Assembly: GCA_910578985.1 (NCBI GenBank)
Contig: CAJTSF010000002.1
Span: 156,016-220,015 of the forward strand
Origin: an uncultured Odoribacter sp.
Lineage (GTDB): Bacteria; Bacteroidota; Bacteroidia; Bacteroidales; Marinifilaceae
Reading direction: 5' to 3'
DNA length: 64,000 nucleotides
Shown here: piece by piece, positions 46,805 through 54,503 of the stretch
Layout: every line of letters starts with the position of its first letter
Position numbering within the stretch: the stretch's first letter is position 1
Translations under genes and position numbers: made by a program
Notes under the pieces: model-generated
Databases searched by the model: none
What the model saw: only the letters and a program-made list of their open reading frames with translations
Told to the model about the DNA's origin: nothing

Positions 46805-47547
46805 TAAATTCCTTTAGACAAACGATCTCGATAAAATATATCAACTTCATTAGTAAATAATTTCTGTTCCGCCTCTATGTCATATTCCACTGTATTAAAA
46901 TGTACGGTTCCCGTTCTCCCATCTACCATCACATACTGGGCAAGTGGATTATGATTTCTGGGTTGCCCTACTGATCCGGGATTGATAAAAATCGTTTTTT
47001 TTCGATTACGCATCTCCAGATTGCCTGTTTTGTAATAAATCTCTTTTAAGTGAGGTTTATGGGAATGTCCAGAAAACACATAATCAAAGATTTCGTAATC
47101 ATTCAAAAGCAATTGCTCATCCTCCATTTTCCCCCAATAAGGATTTTTTAAATCTCCATGCACGGCAAGAATAGGATGACCATCACATTCCAATGTTTTC
47201 CAACCGCTTGTTTCCATTTTTGTTTGAATATATTCAAAACTCTCACGTGTCAAGTGTTCCATTGTATATTTCAAACTGACCCGTCCACGCTCGCTTGAAA
47301 AATTTTCAAGATGATTTTCAGAGTGCAGGACGGCAATCTCATGATTCCCACAAAGATTGCAAATTATAGGAAGCCGGCTTTCAAGTTCACGCAATGTTTC
47401 AATAACTTCATTCGACCTCATGCCGTAATCAATCAAATCACCCAACAAAATCACAGATTTAACAGAATATTTACACTCGAAATCTGCAATGACTGCCTGC
47501 AACGCTGATAAATTACCATGGATGTCTGAAAGAATAACAGTTTTCAT
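46804..47547 (-). CDS. Metallophosphoesterase, YfcE type
   Basis: 247 residues. All metal-binding motifs are present: SDIHGNLSAL near 7, LGDLIDYG near 35, CGNHE near 67, and HGD near 130, then SGHSHKPHLKE near 160 and INPGSVGQPRN near 190. These proteins hydrolyse phosphodiesters or phosphomonoesters. It is rare in capsule operons; a role in trimming a phosphorylated precursor or recycling a CMP-linked compound is possible. Not proven. Confidence 0.9.
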   Translation of the reverse strand: MKTVILSDIHGNLSALQAVIADFECKYSVKSVILLGDLIDYGMRSNEVIETLRELESRLPIICNLCGNHEIAVLHSENHLENFSSERGRVSLKYTMEHLTRESFEYIQTKMETSGWKTLECDGHPILAVHGDLKNPYWGKMEDEQLLLNDYEIFDYVFSGHSHKPHLKEIYYKTGNLEMRNRKKTIFINPGSVGQPRNHNPLAQYVMVDGRTGTVHFNTVEYDIEAEQKLFTNEVDIFYRDRLSKGI

Positions 47548-47580
47548 TCTATCATCTTTTATGTGTTACCCCTTCTCTTT

Positions 47581-48234
47581 TCAAACGTGCAGGACATCCT
47601 GCGACAAGCGAATGGGGGGGGTATTCAAGGCGCTATTTATCAGCGATTTAGACGCAATAATCGTATCATCTGGAATAACTGCCCCTTTCAAAATCTGACA
47701 TTCATTACATATCCAAACATGTTCTCCGATTAGAATCGGTTTTGTCATAGGATACTTTTCTCCAGTATAAAAATTATATACCTTGTGAAAATCAGTGTCC
47801 ATAATTAAGGAATCCCAACCTACGGTACAACTTTTGGAAAAACTGACATTCTCATGGGCAATGATAGTGGAATTTAGACTAAGATAAAAGTCATCTCCTA
47901 TCGTCAAGATTCCTTTAGTATAAATCCTTGCCCCTGCTCCGATACTGGCACACCCCTTGAATATAAGTTGAGATTCGGCGCGCAAATCAAGTATGGTTTT
48001 TTGGTCTTTTTCATTCTGAATGCCCATATCTCGAAAACCTATACGTATCATACCTCGTTTTATGGGAGCATCAATTTGTACCGAACCTTTAAGAGTCCGA
48101 AAAATCACATTGCAACCTATCAAATAAGGAAACTTTATAGCTTCTCTAAGGGATAAATACTTAAAATTGAAATACAGTGTTTTTAAAATATGAACCCTGT
48201 ATTTCCATTGGGTAAAATATTTAGTGATTTCCAT
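47581..48234 (-). CDS. Left-handed beta-helix acyltransferase
   Basis: 217 residues from MEITKYFTQWKYR; a TTG eight codons upstream is less likely. Hexapeptide-repeat coils begin near residue 75 (RAESQLIFKGCASIGAGARIYTKG, LTIGDDFYLSLNSTIIAHENVSF) and a late loop is followed by PILIGEHVWICNECQILKGAVIPDD. This fits O- or N-acetyltransferases that modify glycans. The C-terminal part is short. It lies 67 bases downstream of the cytidylyltransferase gene. Confidence 0.85.
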   Translation of the reverse strand: MEITKYFTQWKYRVHILKTLYFNFKYLSLREAIKFPYLIGCNVIFRTLKGSVQIDAPIKRGMIRIGFRDMGIQNEKDQKTILDLRAESQLIFKGCASIGAGARIYTKGILTIGDDFYLSLNSTIIAHENVSFSKSCTVGWDSLIMDTDFHKVYNFYTGEKYPMTKPILIGEHVWICNECQILKGAVIPDDTIIASKSLINSALNTPPIRLSQDVLHV

Positions 48235-48253
48235 AAAGATTATCAATGAAAGG

Positions 48254-48276
48254 CGCAATGGAAGAACTATGCCCCA
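48254..48276. repeat. 23-bp exact copy of an internal aepY segment
   Basis: The 23 bases at 48254-48276 are identical to 50655-50677 inside aepY, where they encode the HSSSIA region. Here they lie between the acyltransferase start and the cytidylyltransferase stop. The flanks do not match. This looks like a recombination or deletion scar. Confidence 0.7.
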
Positions 48277-48301
48277 AAGATTAAATCTGAAATATGACTG
48301 A

Positions 48302-49135
48302 TTAATCTATCAATATATGGCTTTCAGCAAATTTCAAATCCTCCACATCATCTATTTCATACCATTGAAGACCGTTCTCTATCAAAACAAACAAATCACG
48401 TGCTTTGGAGATTCCACCGGACGGAAGCGTCAGCATACTCCCATCCTCACCAACAAAATTAGCTGCAAATGGTTGCCAAGTTGCGACATCCTCCAAGAAA
48501 AATTCATAGCCGGTCTTCTCCGGATTAGGCAGATGCTTTCCACACCTATACAAACTTTTCGTATATTCGTAGATTTCAAGCATATCCCGATAGAACTTAT
48601 TGGAAATCTTATGTATCCCGACAAGTTCACCCACCGGTTCTTTCCCCGTTTCTTTAATAATGGCTTCCCTTTCAGTAGAACATTTTTTCAAATAGCTGTT
48701 ACTGTCCGTTCCTATATAATATTGATCTTGAAATTTAGTGACAGGGGTAACAAGCATGATATCTTCTTTTGGTGCTTCCAAAAGTAAAGCCAGAGCCTTC
48801 TTCGCGTAAACGATATCAGACTCAAGAAGAAGAAAATCATCTCCCCCAATCGCATCCGAGCACCTGCTCAGTGTTTCCATGCTATTGGTTTCTGCAAAAA
48901 GCGGACTGAATACCGTTATGATTTCAGAATATTTTATGGCTAAACGTTCATACCATTCCCGATGATAACCAGTTCCTACGATTATTTTCTTGATTCCTGA
49001 GGAAATCAAGTTATCTATGGAGCGCTCGACCATGGACTTTCCCTTGAAAGGAATAAATCCTTTAGGCATGGTTTCGGTCCGCTCTCCGAATCGTGTGCCC
49101 ATGCCGGCTGCCATTATAACCGCTGTTGTGATCAT
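48302..49135 (-). CDS. Probable CMP-2-aminoethylphosphonate cytidylyltransferase (PntC-like)
   Basis: 277 residues. Nucleotidyltransferase with an intact loop VIMAAGMGTRFGERTETMPKG near 6-26, LLESDIVY near 105 and a C-terminal WYEIDDVEDLKFAE near 260. It is encoded directly after the AEP transaminase with a 4-base overlap. Nucleotidyltransferases of this type paired with AEP genes (PntC) make CMP-AEP. The assignment rests on context plus family; LicC-type specificity is a possible alternative. Confidence 0.8.
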   Translation of the reverse strand: MITTAVIMAAGMGTRFGERTETMPKGFIPFKGKSMVERSIDNLISSGIKKIIVGTGYHREWYERLAIKYSEIITVFSPLFAETNSMETLSRCSDAIGGDDFLLLESDIVYAKKALALLLEAPKEDIMLVTPVTKFQDQYYIGTDSNSYLKKCSTEREAIIKETGKEPVGELVGIHKISNKFYRDMLEIYEYTKSLYRCGKHLPNPEKTGYEFFLEDVATWQPFAANFVGEDGSMLTLPSGGISKARDLFVLIENGLQWYEIDDVEDLKFAESHILID

Positions 49136-50256
49136 TTTTGTATTGGAGTTTTTATTCCCATTTCGTTAAGTCCCTGCTCAAAAACGACAAAGAAATTTTC
49201 TATGTCCGGAGTATCTATGGCGCCAAGCGAACATAACCTGAAAGTATTTGTCGTAGATATTTTCCCGGGATAGATGGTAAAACCACGCTCATAACAATAA
49301 TCATGAATCTTATTGAAATCCCACTCGGGAATGGTTGGGTATTTCACAGACACTACTAATCCGGATTCATCTTTGCGATCAATGACATAATCCAACCCTA
49401 ATTTCTCGATTCCTTGGTGAATCGCATCGTTCACTCTTTTATGACGTGCAAACTTGGCATTTTCTCCTTCCTCAAAATATTCCTTGAGTGCCCGACGGAG
49501 TGCGTATGTCGTTTGCACGGGAGGTGTGAAGTGCATTTCTCCGGTCCGTTCAAAGAAGTCATATTGCAAGAAAAGATTGCAATAGTAAGATCTTTTAGGA
49601 TAGTCTTTAGATTTTTCCACAATCTCGCGGTTCCCAATAATAAACGACAAACCGCTCATTGACATAAGTCCCTTCTGTGCCGAAGCCATACAAAAATCCA
49701 CATTATCTTCCTGTATGTCAAAAGGAACCATACCCAGTGAAGAGGTTGTGTCGACAATAAAAATAGCACCGTATTTATGTGCCAAAAGACCTATTTCTCT
49801 GATTGGATTCAGCAATCCTGTACCGGTTTCATGATGAGTCGTATATACTACGGCAATATCTGAATTTTTCTCAAGAACCGCTTGAATCTCATTCAGATTT
49901 GGTTTGGCAAATAATGAACATTGCAAATCAATGTGGGGCAGACCATAATACTGGCAAACCTCCACAGCACGCGTACTATACGCGCCGTTATCCACCACCA
50001 GCACTTTCTTGCCGGCAGGAAGCAAAGAATTAAGGCAAATATCGATATTGATAGTTCCCGAACCACAGAATAACACTGCAGTATGTTTGGGTTCTACTCC
50101 GTGAGCAACCCTTACCAAATCATGACGCAATTGCTTCATGATATCAGCAAATTCTTTCTCTCTGGGGCATATATCGGGAACAACCTGTGCCATTTTTACC
50201 GTATCGGTAGTTGTGGCAGGTCCGGGATTCAAGAGTATATTTCTTTTTATGTTCAT
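49132..50256 (-). CDS. aepZ: 2-Aminoethylphosphonate--pyruvate transaminase type
   Basis: 374 residues. PLP aminotransferase fold with MNIKRNILLNPGPATTTDTVKMA at the start (the LLNPGPAT motif is typical of PhnW and serine-pyruvate transaminases), VDTTSSLGMVPFDIQ near 175, and the PLP lysine in CMASAQKGLMS near 193. Here the direction is biosynthetic, phosphonoacetaldehyde to AEP, because PEP mutase and decarboxylase genes precede it. Overlaps both neighbours by 4 bases. Confidence 0.9.
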   Translation of the reverse strand: MNIKRNILLNPGPATTTDTVKMAQVVPDICPREKEFADIMKQLRHDLVRVAHGVEPKHTAVLFCGSGTINIDICLNSLLPAGKKVLVVDNGAYSTRAVEVCQYYGLPHIDLQCSLFAKPNLNEIQAVLEKNSDIAVVYTTHHETGTGLLNPIREIGLLAHKYGAIFIVDTTSSLGMVPFDIQEDNVDFCMASAQKGLMSMSGLSFIIGNREIVEKSKDYPKRSYYCNLFLQYDFFERTGEMHFTPPVQTTYALRRALKEYFEEGENAKFARHKRVNDAIHQGIEKLGLDYVIDRKDESGLVVSVKYPTIPEWDFNKIHDYCYERGFTIYPGKISTTNTFRLCSLGAIDTPDIENFFVVFEQGLNEMGIKTPIQK

Positions 50257-51380
50257 TGTGCAATAAATTTCACAAATGCTTCTTTATTTTCGATAGGAGT
50301 TGTTTTAGGGCGTCCTAAATTCTCACGGGAATCAATGCAGACTTTAATTTCTATCAAAGAAGGTCCTTCTTCCGTCTTCGCTTGAATAAGTGCAGCAATT
50401 ATTTCTTCTTCCGTACTGATACGATAAACGTGCCTGTAACCGCAAGATTTGGCAATTGCCGGGACATCTATATTAAATCCAAGTGTCGGTTGTCCCCCGA
50501 CAGATTCATGGGCACCATTGTTAAAAACTATGTGCCGGTAATTTTTAGGTGCTAAAGCACCGATATTTGTACAAGCACCCATGTGCATGATAAATGCTCC
50601 GTCGCCATCAAAACACCAAACCGTTCTCTCCGGTTTCTCCAAAGCTATTCCCAACGCAATGGAAGAACTATGCCCCATAGAGCCTACGGTCAGAAAATCC
50701 CGCCCGTGTCCTTGTTGCAGGGTTTCGCGCAATTCAAACAACTCCCGGGAAAGTTTACCGGTAGTAGAAACGACAACATCCTTTTCGCCAAGATACTTCA
50801 CCACCAATTTCAATGCATCTTCACGGGAAAGAGGGTAATTATTAACAACTTCATGTCGAAGTTTGTATTTCCTGAATGTATCTTTTCTTATGACTAAAGC
50901 ACAAGGGCGACTTTCTTCACACGCCTTTTTAGTCATTTCGCGTACCTGGCCTATCGCCTCTTCCTCTTCTGCTGCCAATACGACATAAGGCACTTGCATA
51001 GCCTCCAACAATTCCAACGTCACCTCTCCCTGCTTCACGTGTTGCGGCTCATCCTTGACTCCCGGTTCTCCGCGCCAACCCACCATCAAAAGCATCGGCA
51101 AGGCATACACTTTTTCATCCGCCAATGACAGCAAGGGATTCACCGTATTGCCTAACCCTGAATTTTGCATATAGACCAAAGGCAACCGTCCGGAAGCCAT
51201 ATAATGCCCTGCCGCAATACCAACAGCAGCCCCTTCATTGGCAGCAATAATATTTCGCTCCCCCGCAGTGTGATCCGTTACATACGCACAAAAATCTTTT
51301 AATAACGAATCAGGCACCCCCGTAAAAAAATCGACTCCGCAATCACAAAGGACATTGTAAAACTTTTCAACGCTAATCAT
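50253..51380 (-). CDS. aepY: Phosphonopyruvate decarboxylase
   Basis: 375 residues. Thiamine-diphosphate enzyme with the N-terminal pyrimidine domain (SLLKDFCAYVTDH, ANEGAAVGIAAGHYMAS with the conserved Glu) and the C-terminal pyrophosphate domain (GDGAFIMHMGACTNIGALAP near 250, VFNNGAHESVGGQPT). It drives phosphonate synthesis by decarboxylating phosphonopyruvate to phosphonoacetaldehyde. It holds the source of the 23-bp repeat at 50655-50677. Confidence 0.94.
   Translation of the reverse strand: MISVEKFYNVLCDCGVDFFTGVPDSLLKDFCAYVTDHTAGERNIIAANEGAAVGIAAGHYMASGRLPLVYMQNSGLGNTVNPLLSLADEKVYALPMLLMVGWRGEPGVKDEPQHVKQGEVTLELLEAMQVPYVVLAAEEEEAIGQVREMTKKACEESRPCALVIRKDTFRKYKLRHEVVNNYPLSREDALKLVVKYLGEKDVVVSTTGKLSRELFELRETLQQGHGRDFLTVGSMGHSSSIALGIALEKPERTVWCFDGDGAFIMHMGACTNIGALAPKNYRHIVFNNGAHESVGGQPTLGFNIDVPAIAKSCGYRHVYRISTEEEIIAALIQAKTEEGPSLIEIKVCIDSRENLGRPKTTPIENKEAFVKFIAQ
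50655..50677. repeat. 23-bp segment of aepY copied at 48254
   Basis: Identical over 23 bases to 48254-48276 in the same orientation; see that entry. Confidence 0.7.
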
Positions 51381-51386
51381 GGTTAT

Positions 51387-52688
51387 TTACTTTGTTCCGG
51401 GAATAAGTTCGAGAATTTCTTTAATCGGCATACACAACTCACAAACCTCTTTGGCACGCCCGTTTTCAAGTATGGTAGTTGCGACTTTGCGCATGGCGGG
51501 ATAAGCTGCCCGGAGCATGTGGTTGGCATAAATTACGATGTTGGCACCCCATTCATGCAATTCCGTTTCTGTCACATGGTCATAAGTAGTGGGAACGACA
51601 ACGATGGGAATATGGTTGTACTTTTTCCGGAACTCCATGCAAAACTCGCGGATGTCTTCTCCCGATTTATTCTTACTATGAATCATGATTCCGTCCGCTC
51701 CGGCTTCCACATAAGCAAAAGCACGTTCCAAGGCATCGCTCACCGGTTTCCCTGCAATCAGACTCTCTATTCGGGCAATTATCATAAAATCATCGGTCAC
51801 CTGAGCATTTTTCCCGGCACGGATTTTTTCACAAAAACCCTCTATGGAATCTTGTGTCTGAATGGCATCCGTCCCGAACAAAGAATTTTTCTTCAATCCG
51901 ACCTTATCCTCTATAATCACAGCAGATATACCATGACGTTCCAAGGTGCGAACCGTAAACACAAAATGTTCTATTTTTCCTCCGGTGTCTCCATCAAAAA
52001 TAATAGGCTTCGTCGTACACTCCAGTATGTTGTTCAAGTCCTGCAAACGGGTTGTCAGGTCCACAGCCTCAATGTCCGGTTTTCCTTTACTTGTCGAATC
52101 CGTCAAACTGCTTGACCACATCCCGTCAAAAACTTCACGCTTGTCACCTTTCTGTATCTCAAGATTCTCGATAATCAAGCCGCAAAGTCCGTCATGCGCC
52201 TCCAATATGCGGACAACCGGCTTTGCGTGAATCAAACGTCGCAACGACTTTAAACGTACATCCGGTGTCGTTCCTATTGATTTTATATCTTTATCCAAAC
52301 TCGACGAATTGATTCCCTGCGTATAAGGTATTTCTATTACTTTTCCTCCCAATTCATTCATCACTTCAAACACCTGTTCCCGTATCTCCCGCAAGGGACC
52401 GGTTTTCCAATCATCGCCATGAATGATATAATCCGGTTTCAGGCGGCGCAAATTATTAACATAACTCCAATCATCCTGAGGCACAACTTCCTTTACGCCT
52501 TTAATATGTTCAACCACTTTTTTGCGTTGTTCATATGTCAAATAAGGCAATCGCTTATGTTCTGCAATCGCTTTATCAGTCAATAAACCGATAATGACAT
52601 CTCCATATTTTGCTGCTTCACCAATAATATGGATTAAACCCGGATGCATAATGTCCGCCGTCATCCCCAAATAAACAGTCTTACTCAT
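51387..52688 (-). CDS. aepX: Phosphoenolpyruvate mutase fused to an N-terminal cytidylyltransferase-like domain
   Basis: 433 residues. Residues about 1-135 form a cytidylyltransferase-like domain (GMTADIMHPGLIHIIGEAAK, with MHPG in place of the usual HxGH, and the terminal YIIHGDDW). Residues about 145-430 are PEP mutase, with GDTGG near 235 and the diagnostic EDKVGLKKNS near 263-272, which separates mutase from isocitrate lyase relatives. The enzyme makes the first C-P bond (PEP to phosphonopyruvate). The fused domain is known in part of the family and may assist activation of the product. Confidence 0.93.
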   Translation of the reverse strand: MSKTVYLGMTADIMHPGLIHIIGEAAKYGDVIIGLLTDKAIAEHKRLPYLTYEQRKKVVEHIKGVKEVVPQDDWSYVNNLRRLKPDYIIHGDDWKTGPLREIREQVFEVMNELGGKVIEIPYTQGINSSSLDKDIKSIGTTPDVRLKSLRRLIHAKPVVRILEAHDGLCGLIIENLEIQKGDKREVFDGMWSSSLTDSTSKGKPDIEAVDLTTRLQDLNNILECTTKPIIFDGDTGGKIEHFVFTVRTLERHGISAVIIEDKVGLKKNSLFGTDAIQTQDSIEGFCEKIRAGKNAQVTDDFMIIARIESLIAGKPVSDALERAFAYVEAGADGIMIHSKNKSGEDIREFCMEFRKKYNHIPIVVVPTTYDHVTETELHEWGANIVIYANHMLRAAYPAMRKVATTILENGRAKEVCELCMPIKEILELIPGTK

Positions 52689-52705
52689 ATAAAATTATTT
52701 TTTTG

Positions 52706-53380
52706 TTAATACTCATACAACTCCTCCCCATAATACCCCTCCAACCGCTCCGCCTCCTCATCATACTCGTGCTTCAGGAACATCCCCGCATAGCGCTCCA
52801 GAATCGTCACCCGCTGCAACGCTTCGCGTTCCGGCAGCCCCTCCCAATGGTCACTTTCTCCCAACTCCTCCACCCACTGCGCCAATTTCCCGCGGAAATA
52901 AACCATCATCTCCTCCTGTTCCCGTTCCTCTTCGTCCACATAATACAACAACTCCGTGATAAGCATACAAACCCAAAACACCGAATCCGGCGTCTCCTTC
53001 AACCTCCCGGCATCCGTCTCCCGCAAATAATCCGTAATCACCCCATACGCCATCTCATCGCACTCGTTCAACTGCCCGCTATCGACAGGACGAAGCAACA
53101 CATTCAATATCAATTGATATAACGTACACACCAAAGGAATGCGCCGCACCACCTCCATCGGGGCACTGCAACGCTCACGGCAAATCGCATACAACTCATC
53201 GATGCGTTCCCGATAAAACTCCAGGTCACCCCACTCCTCCTCCGTCCCATCCGCCACCATTGCGTTATGCACCGCCAGACAAGCGCGCGAAAGCGCCGTC
53301 AGGTCCTTATCGGACAAGCCGGCATGAATCCTCTTCGTCCGAATCCATTCCCGCAACGACCTCACATCCTTAGTATCCAT
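52706..53380 (-). CDS. Hypothetical helical protein in the position of UpxZ
   Basis: 224 residues. All-helical and acidic, with LSRACLAVHNAMV near 35, ERIDELYAICRER near 60 and VCMLITELLYYVDEEEREQ near 140-160. In Bacteroides capsule operons the second gene is upxZ, a trans-acting inhibitor of other UpxY proteins. The position fits, and the helical character fits loosely, but it is longer than usual and I see no firm motif. Its start follows the upxY stop by eight bases. Confidence 0.5.
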   Translation of the reverse strand: MDTKDVRSLREWIRTKRIHAGLSDKDLTALSRACLAVHNAMVADGTEEEWGDLEFYRERIDELYAICRERCSAPMEVVRRIPLVCTLYQLILNVLLRPVDSGQLNECDEMAYGVITDYLRETDAGRLKETPDSVFWVCMLITELLYYVDEEEREQEEMMVYFRGKLAQWVEELGESDHWEGLPEREALQRVTILERYAGMFLKHEYDEEAERLEGYYGEELYEY

Positions 53381-53388
53381 GCTCGCTT

Positions 53389-53925
53389 TTACTTGTTAAT
53401 CACTTCTATCATATCGGCATTCTCCACCTCAAACACCACGCCCAGTGTATTCGGAATCTCCACCACCACCTTCTTGTTCCTCCCGCCCCGCACCTTCATC
53501 AACACCCCTTCCACCCCGTCGAAAACCCCGCCGATAATCCGCACCTGCCTCCCCTTCTGCAAAGGCAACTCATCCGAACGGAGGTAAAAAAGCTTCTCAT
53601 GGCAAGTCTTCGACACCGCCATAAACTGCTGCATCTGCCGATCCGGAATCACCACCGGAACATTCTTTCCGCCTTCCGGACGGGTATAATACTGCAAATA
53701 CTTCACCCCCTCTTTCGTTTCCTGCAACTCGGGACGAGTAGCCCTCGCAAACAGCAAATTATGCACGGCAGGGCGCAGCTCGCGCTGTTTCTTCCCGCTC
53801 TTCGAAACCACCATCTGATACTGCATCGGAATAAAATTCTCAATCCCCCGTTTATCCAACAACTTCTTCGCTTCCAACTCTTTACAAAAAGGAGCACTCA
53901 TCGCAAACCAAACCTTCTCTTCCAT
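53389..53925 (-). CDS. upxY: UpxY-family NusG-like transcription antiterminator
   Basis: 178 residues from MEEKVWFAMSAPFCKELEAK; a TTG 14 codons upstream is less likely. The N-terminal NGN domain (WFAMSAPFCKELEAKKLLD, FIPMQYQ) and a C-terminal KOW (GRQVRIIGGVFDGVEGVLMKVRGG near 120-145) define the NusG/RfaH/UpxY group. UpxY proteins promote elongation through the long leader of their own capsule operon. This is the first gene after the invertible promoter. Confidence 0.9.
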   Translation of the reverse strand: MEEKVWFAMSAPFCKELEAKKLLDKRGIENFIPMQYQMVVSKSGKKQRELRPAVHNLLFARATRPELQETKEGVKYLQYYTRPEGGKNVPVVIPDRQMQQFMAVSKTCHEKLFYLRSDELPLQKGRQVRIIGGVFDGVEGVLMKVRGGRNKKVVVEIPNTLGVVFEVENADMIEVINK

Positions 53926-54033
53926 GCTTTTTTCAAAACGGCATTCTTCTGGCTCCCCGATACACAAACAACAATTTGTATTTCAGTATGTTACAAATAT
54001 CCTCCGTCATCTTTTTCAAATTTCAAACGTATC

Positions 54034-54050
54034 GTCTCTATGTAAGAGAC
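54034..54050. repeat. Recombination site, left inverted repeat of the capsule promoter
   Basis: GTCTCTATGTAAGAGAC. Six-base arms GTCTCT/AGAGAC flank an asymmetric 5-base centre (ATGTA). The right site (54188-54204) has the centre in the opposite orientation (TACAT). This is the layout of a tyrosine-recombinase crossover site. Confidence 0.85.
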
Positions 54051-54065
54051 GGTACATTTCATCCG

Positions 54066-54096
54066 CAAAGGTATGTTTTCTACCCATACAACCCAA
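54066..54096 (-). promoter_or_regulatory. Capsule operon promoter inside the invertible segment, facing the operon
   Basis: On the minus strand TTG (54094-54096), 20 bases, TACCTTTG (54066-54073). Direction is toward upxY, so the segment is in the ON state in this sequence. I see no matching pair of boxes facing the other way. Confidence 0.75.
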
Positions 54097-54187
54097 GTGA
54101 TTTCATTAAAATATTACCCGATAAAACAAAACCGCTGTCGCCCCTGCCCAAATCAATTAAAAATCAACCTTATCCCTATAACATATC

Positions 54188-54204
54188 GTCTCTTACATAG
54201 AGAC
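54188..54204. repeat. Recombination site, right inverted repeat of the capsule promoter
   Basis: GTCTCTTACATAGAGAC, the exact reverse complement of 54034-54050. The two sites enclose 137 bases (54051-54187). The flanking TATC and GTAC bases appear in the same order at both sites although the centres are inverted, which fits a hybrid made by an inversion. Confidence 0.85.
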
Positions 54205-54503
54205 CGTACCATCCTTTCCCCCTCATTGCGTTTTTACCATTAACACAAAATATTCCTCCATCAATTCTCAATTCAAAAAAAATAGCAAAAAATAAATTCC
54301 GGAAAGCCTCTCAACCTCCCGGAACCTCAAATTCCAACAAATTCTTCCTTGTCCTATCCGAATAAATCAGAATGCGTTCCTGTATTCGTTATCAACATAT
54401 GTTTGGAGTACTCCTCCACACTGGCATGCTCACTTACTCGTGTCCATGGCAACCTCAGAAGTAGACAATGTTTCAAGTTTGTTCATAAGATACGGAAAAA
54501 AAA
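54205..54503. other. Intergenic region between the right site and the recombinase gene
   Basis: About 300 bases, AT-rich. On the minus strand a 40-codon open stretch from a TTG at 54476 to the stop at 54354 reads as plausible protein (ending THSDLFG) but has no ATG near its start, so it may be the remnant of a gene. No promoter boxes that I trust are visible. Confidence 0.4.
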
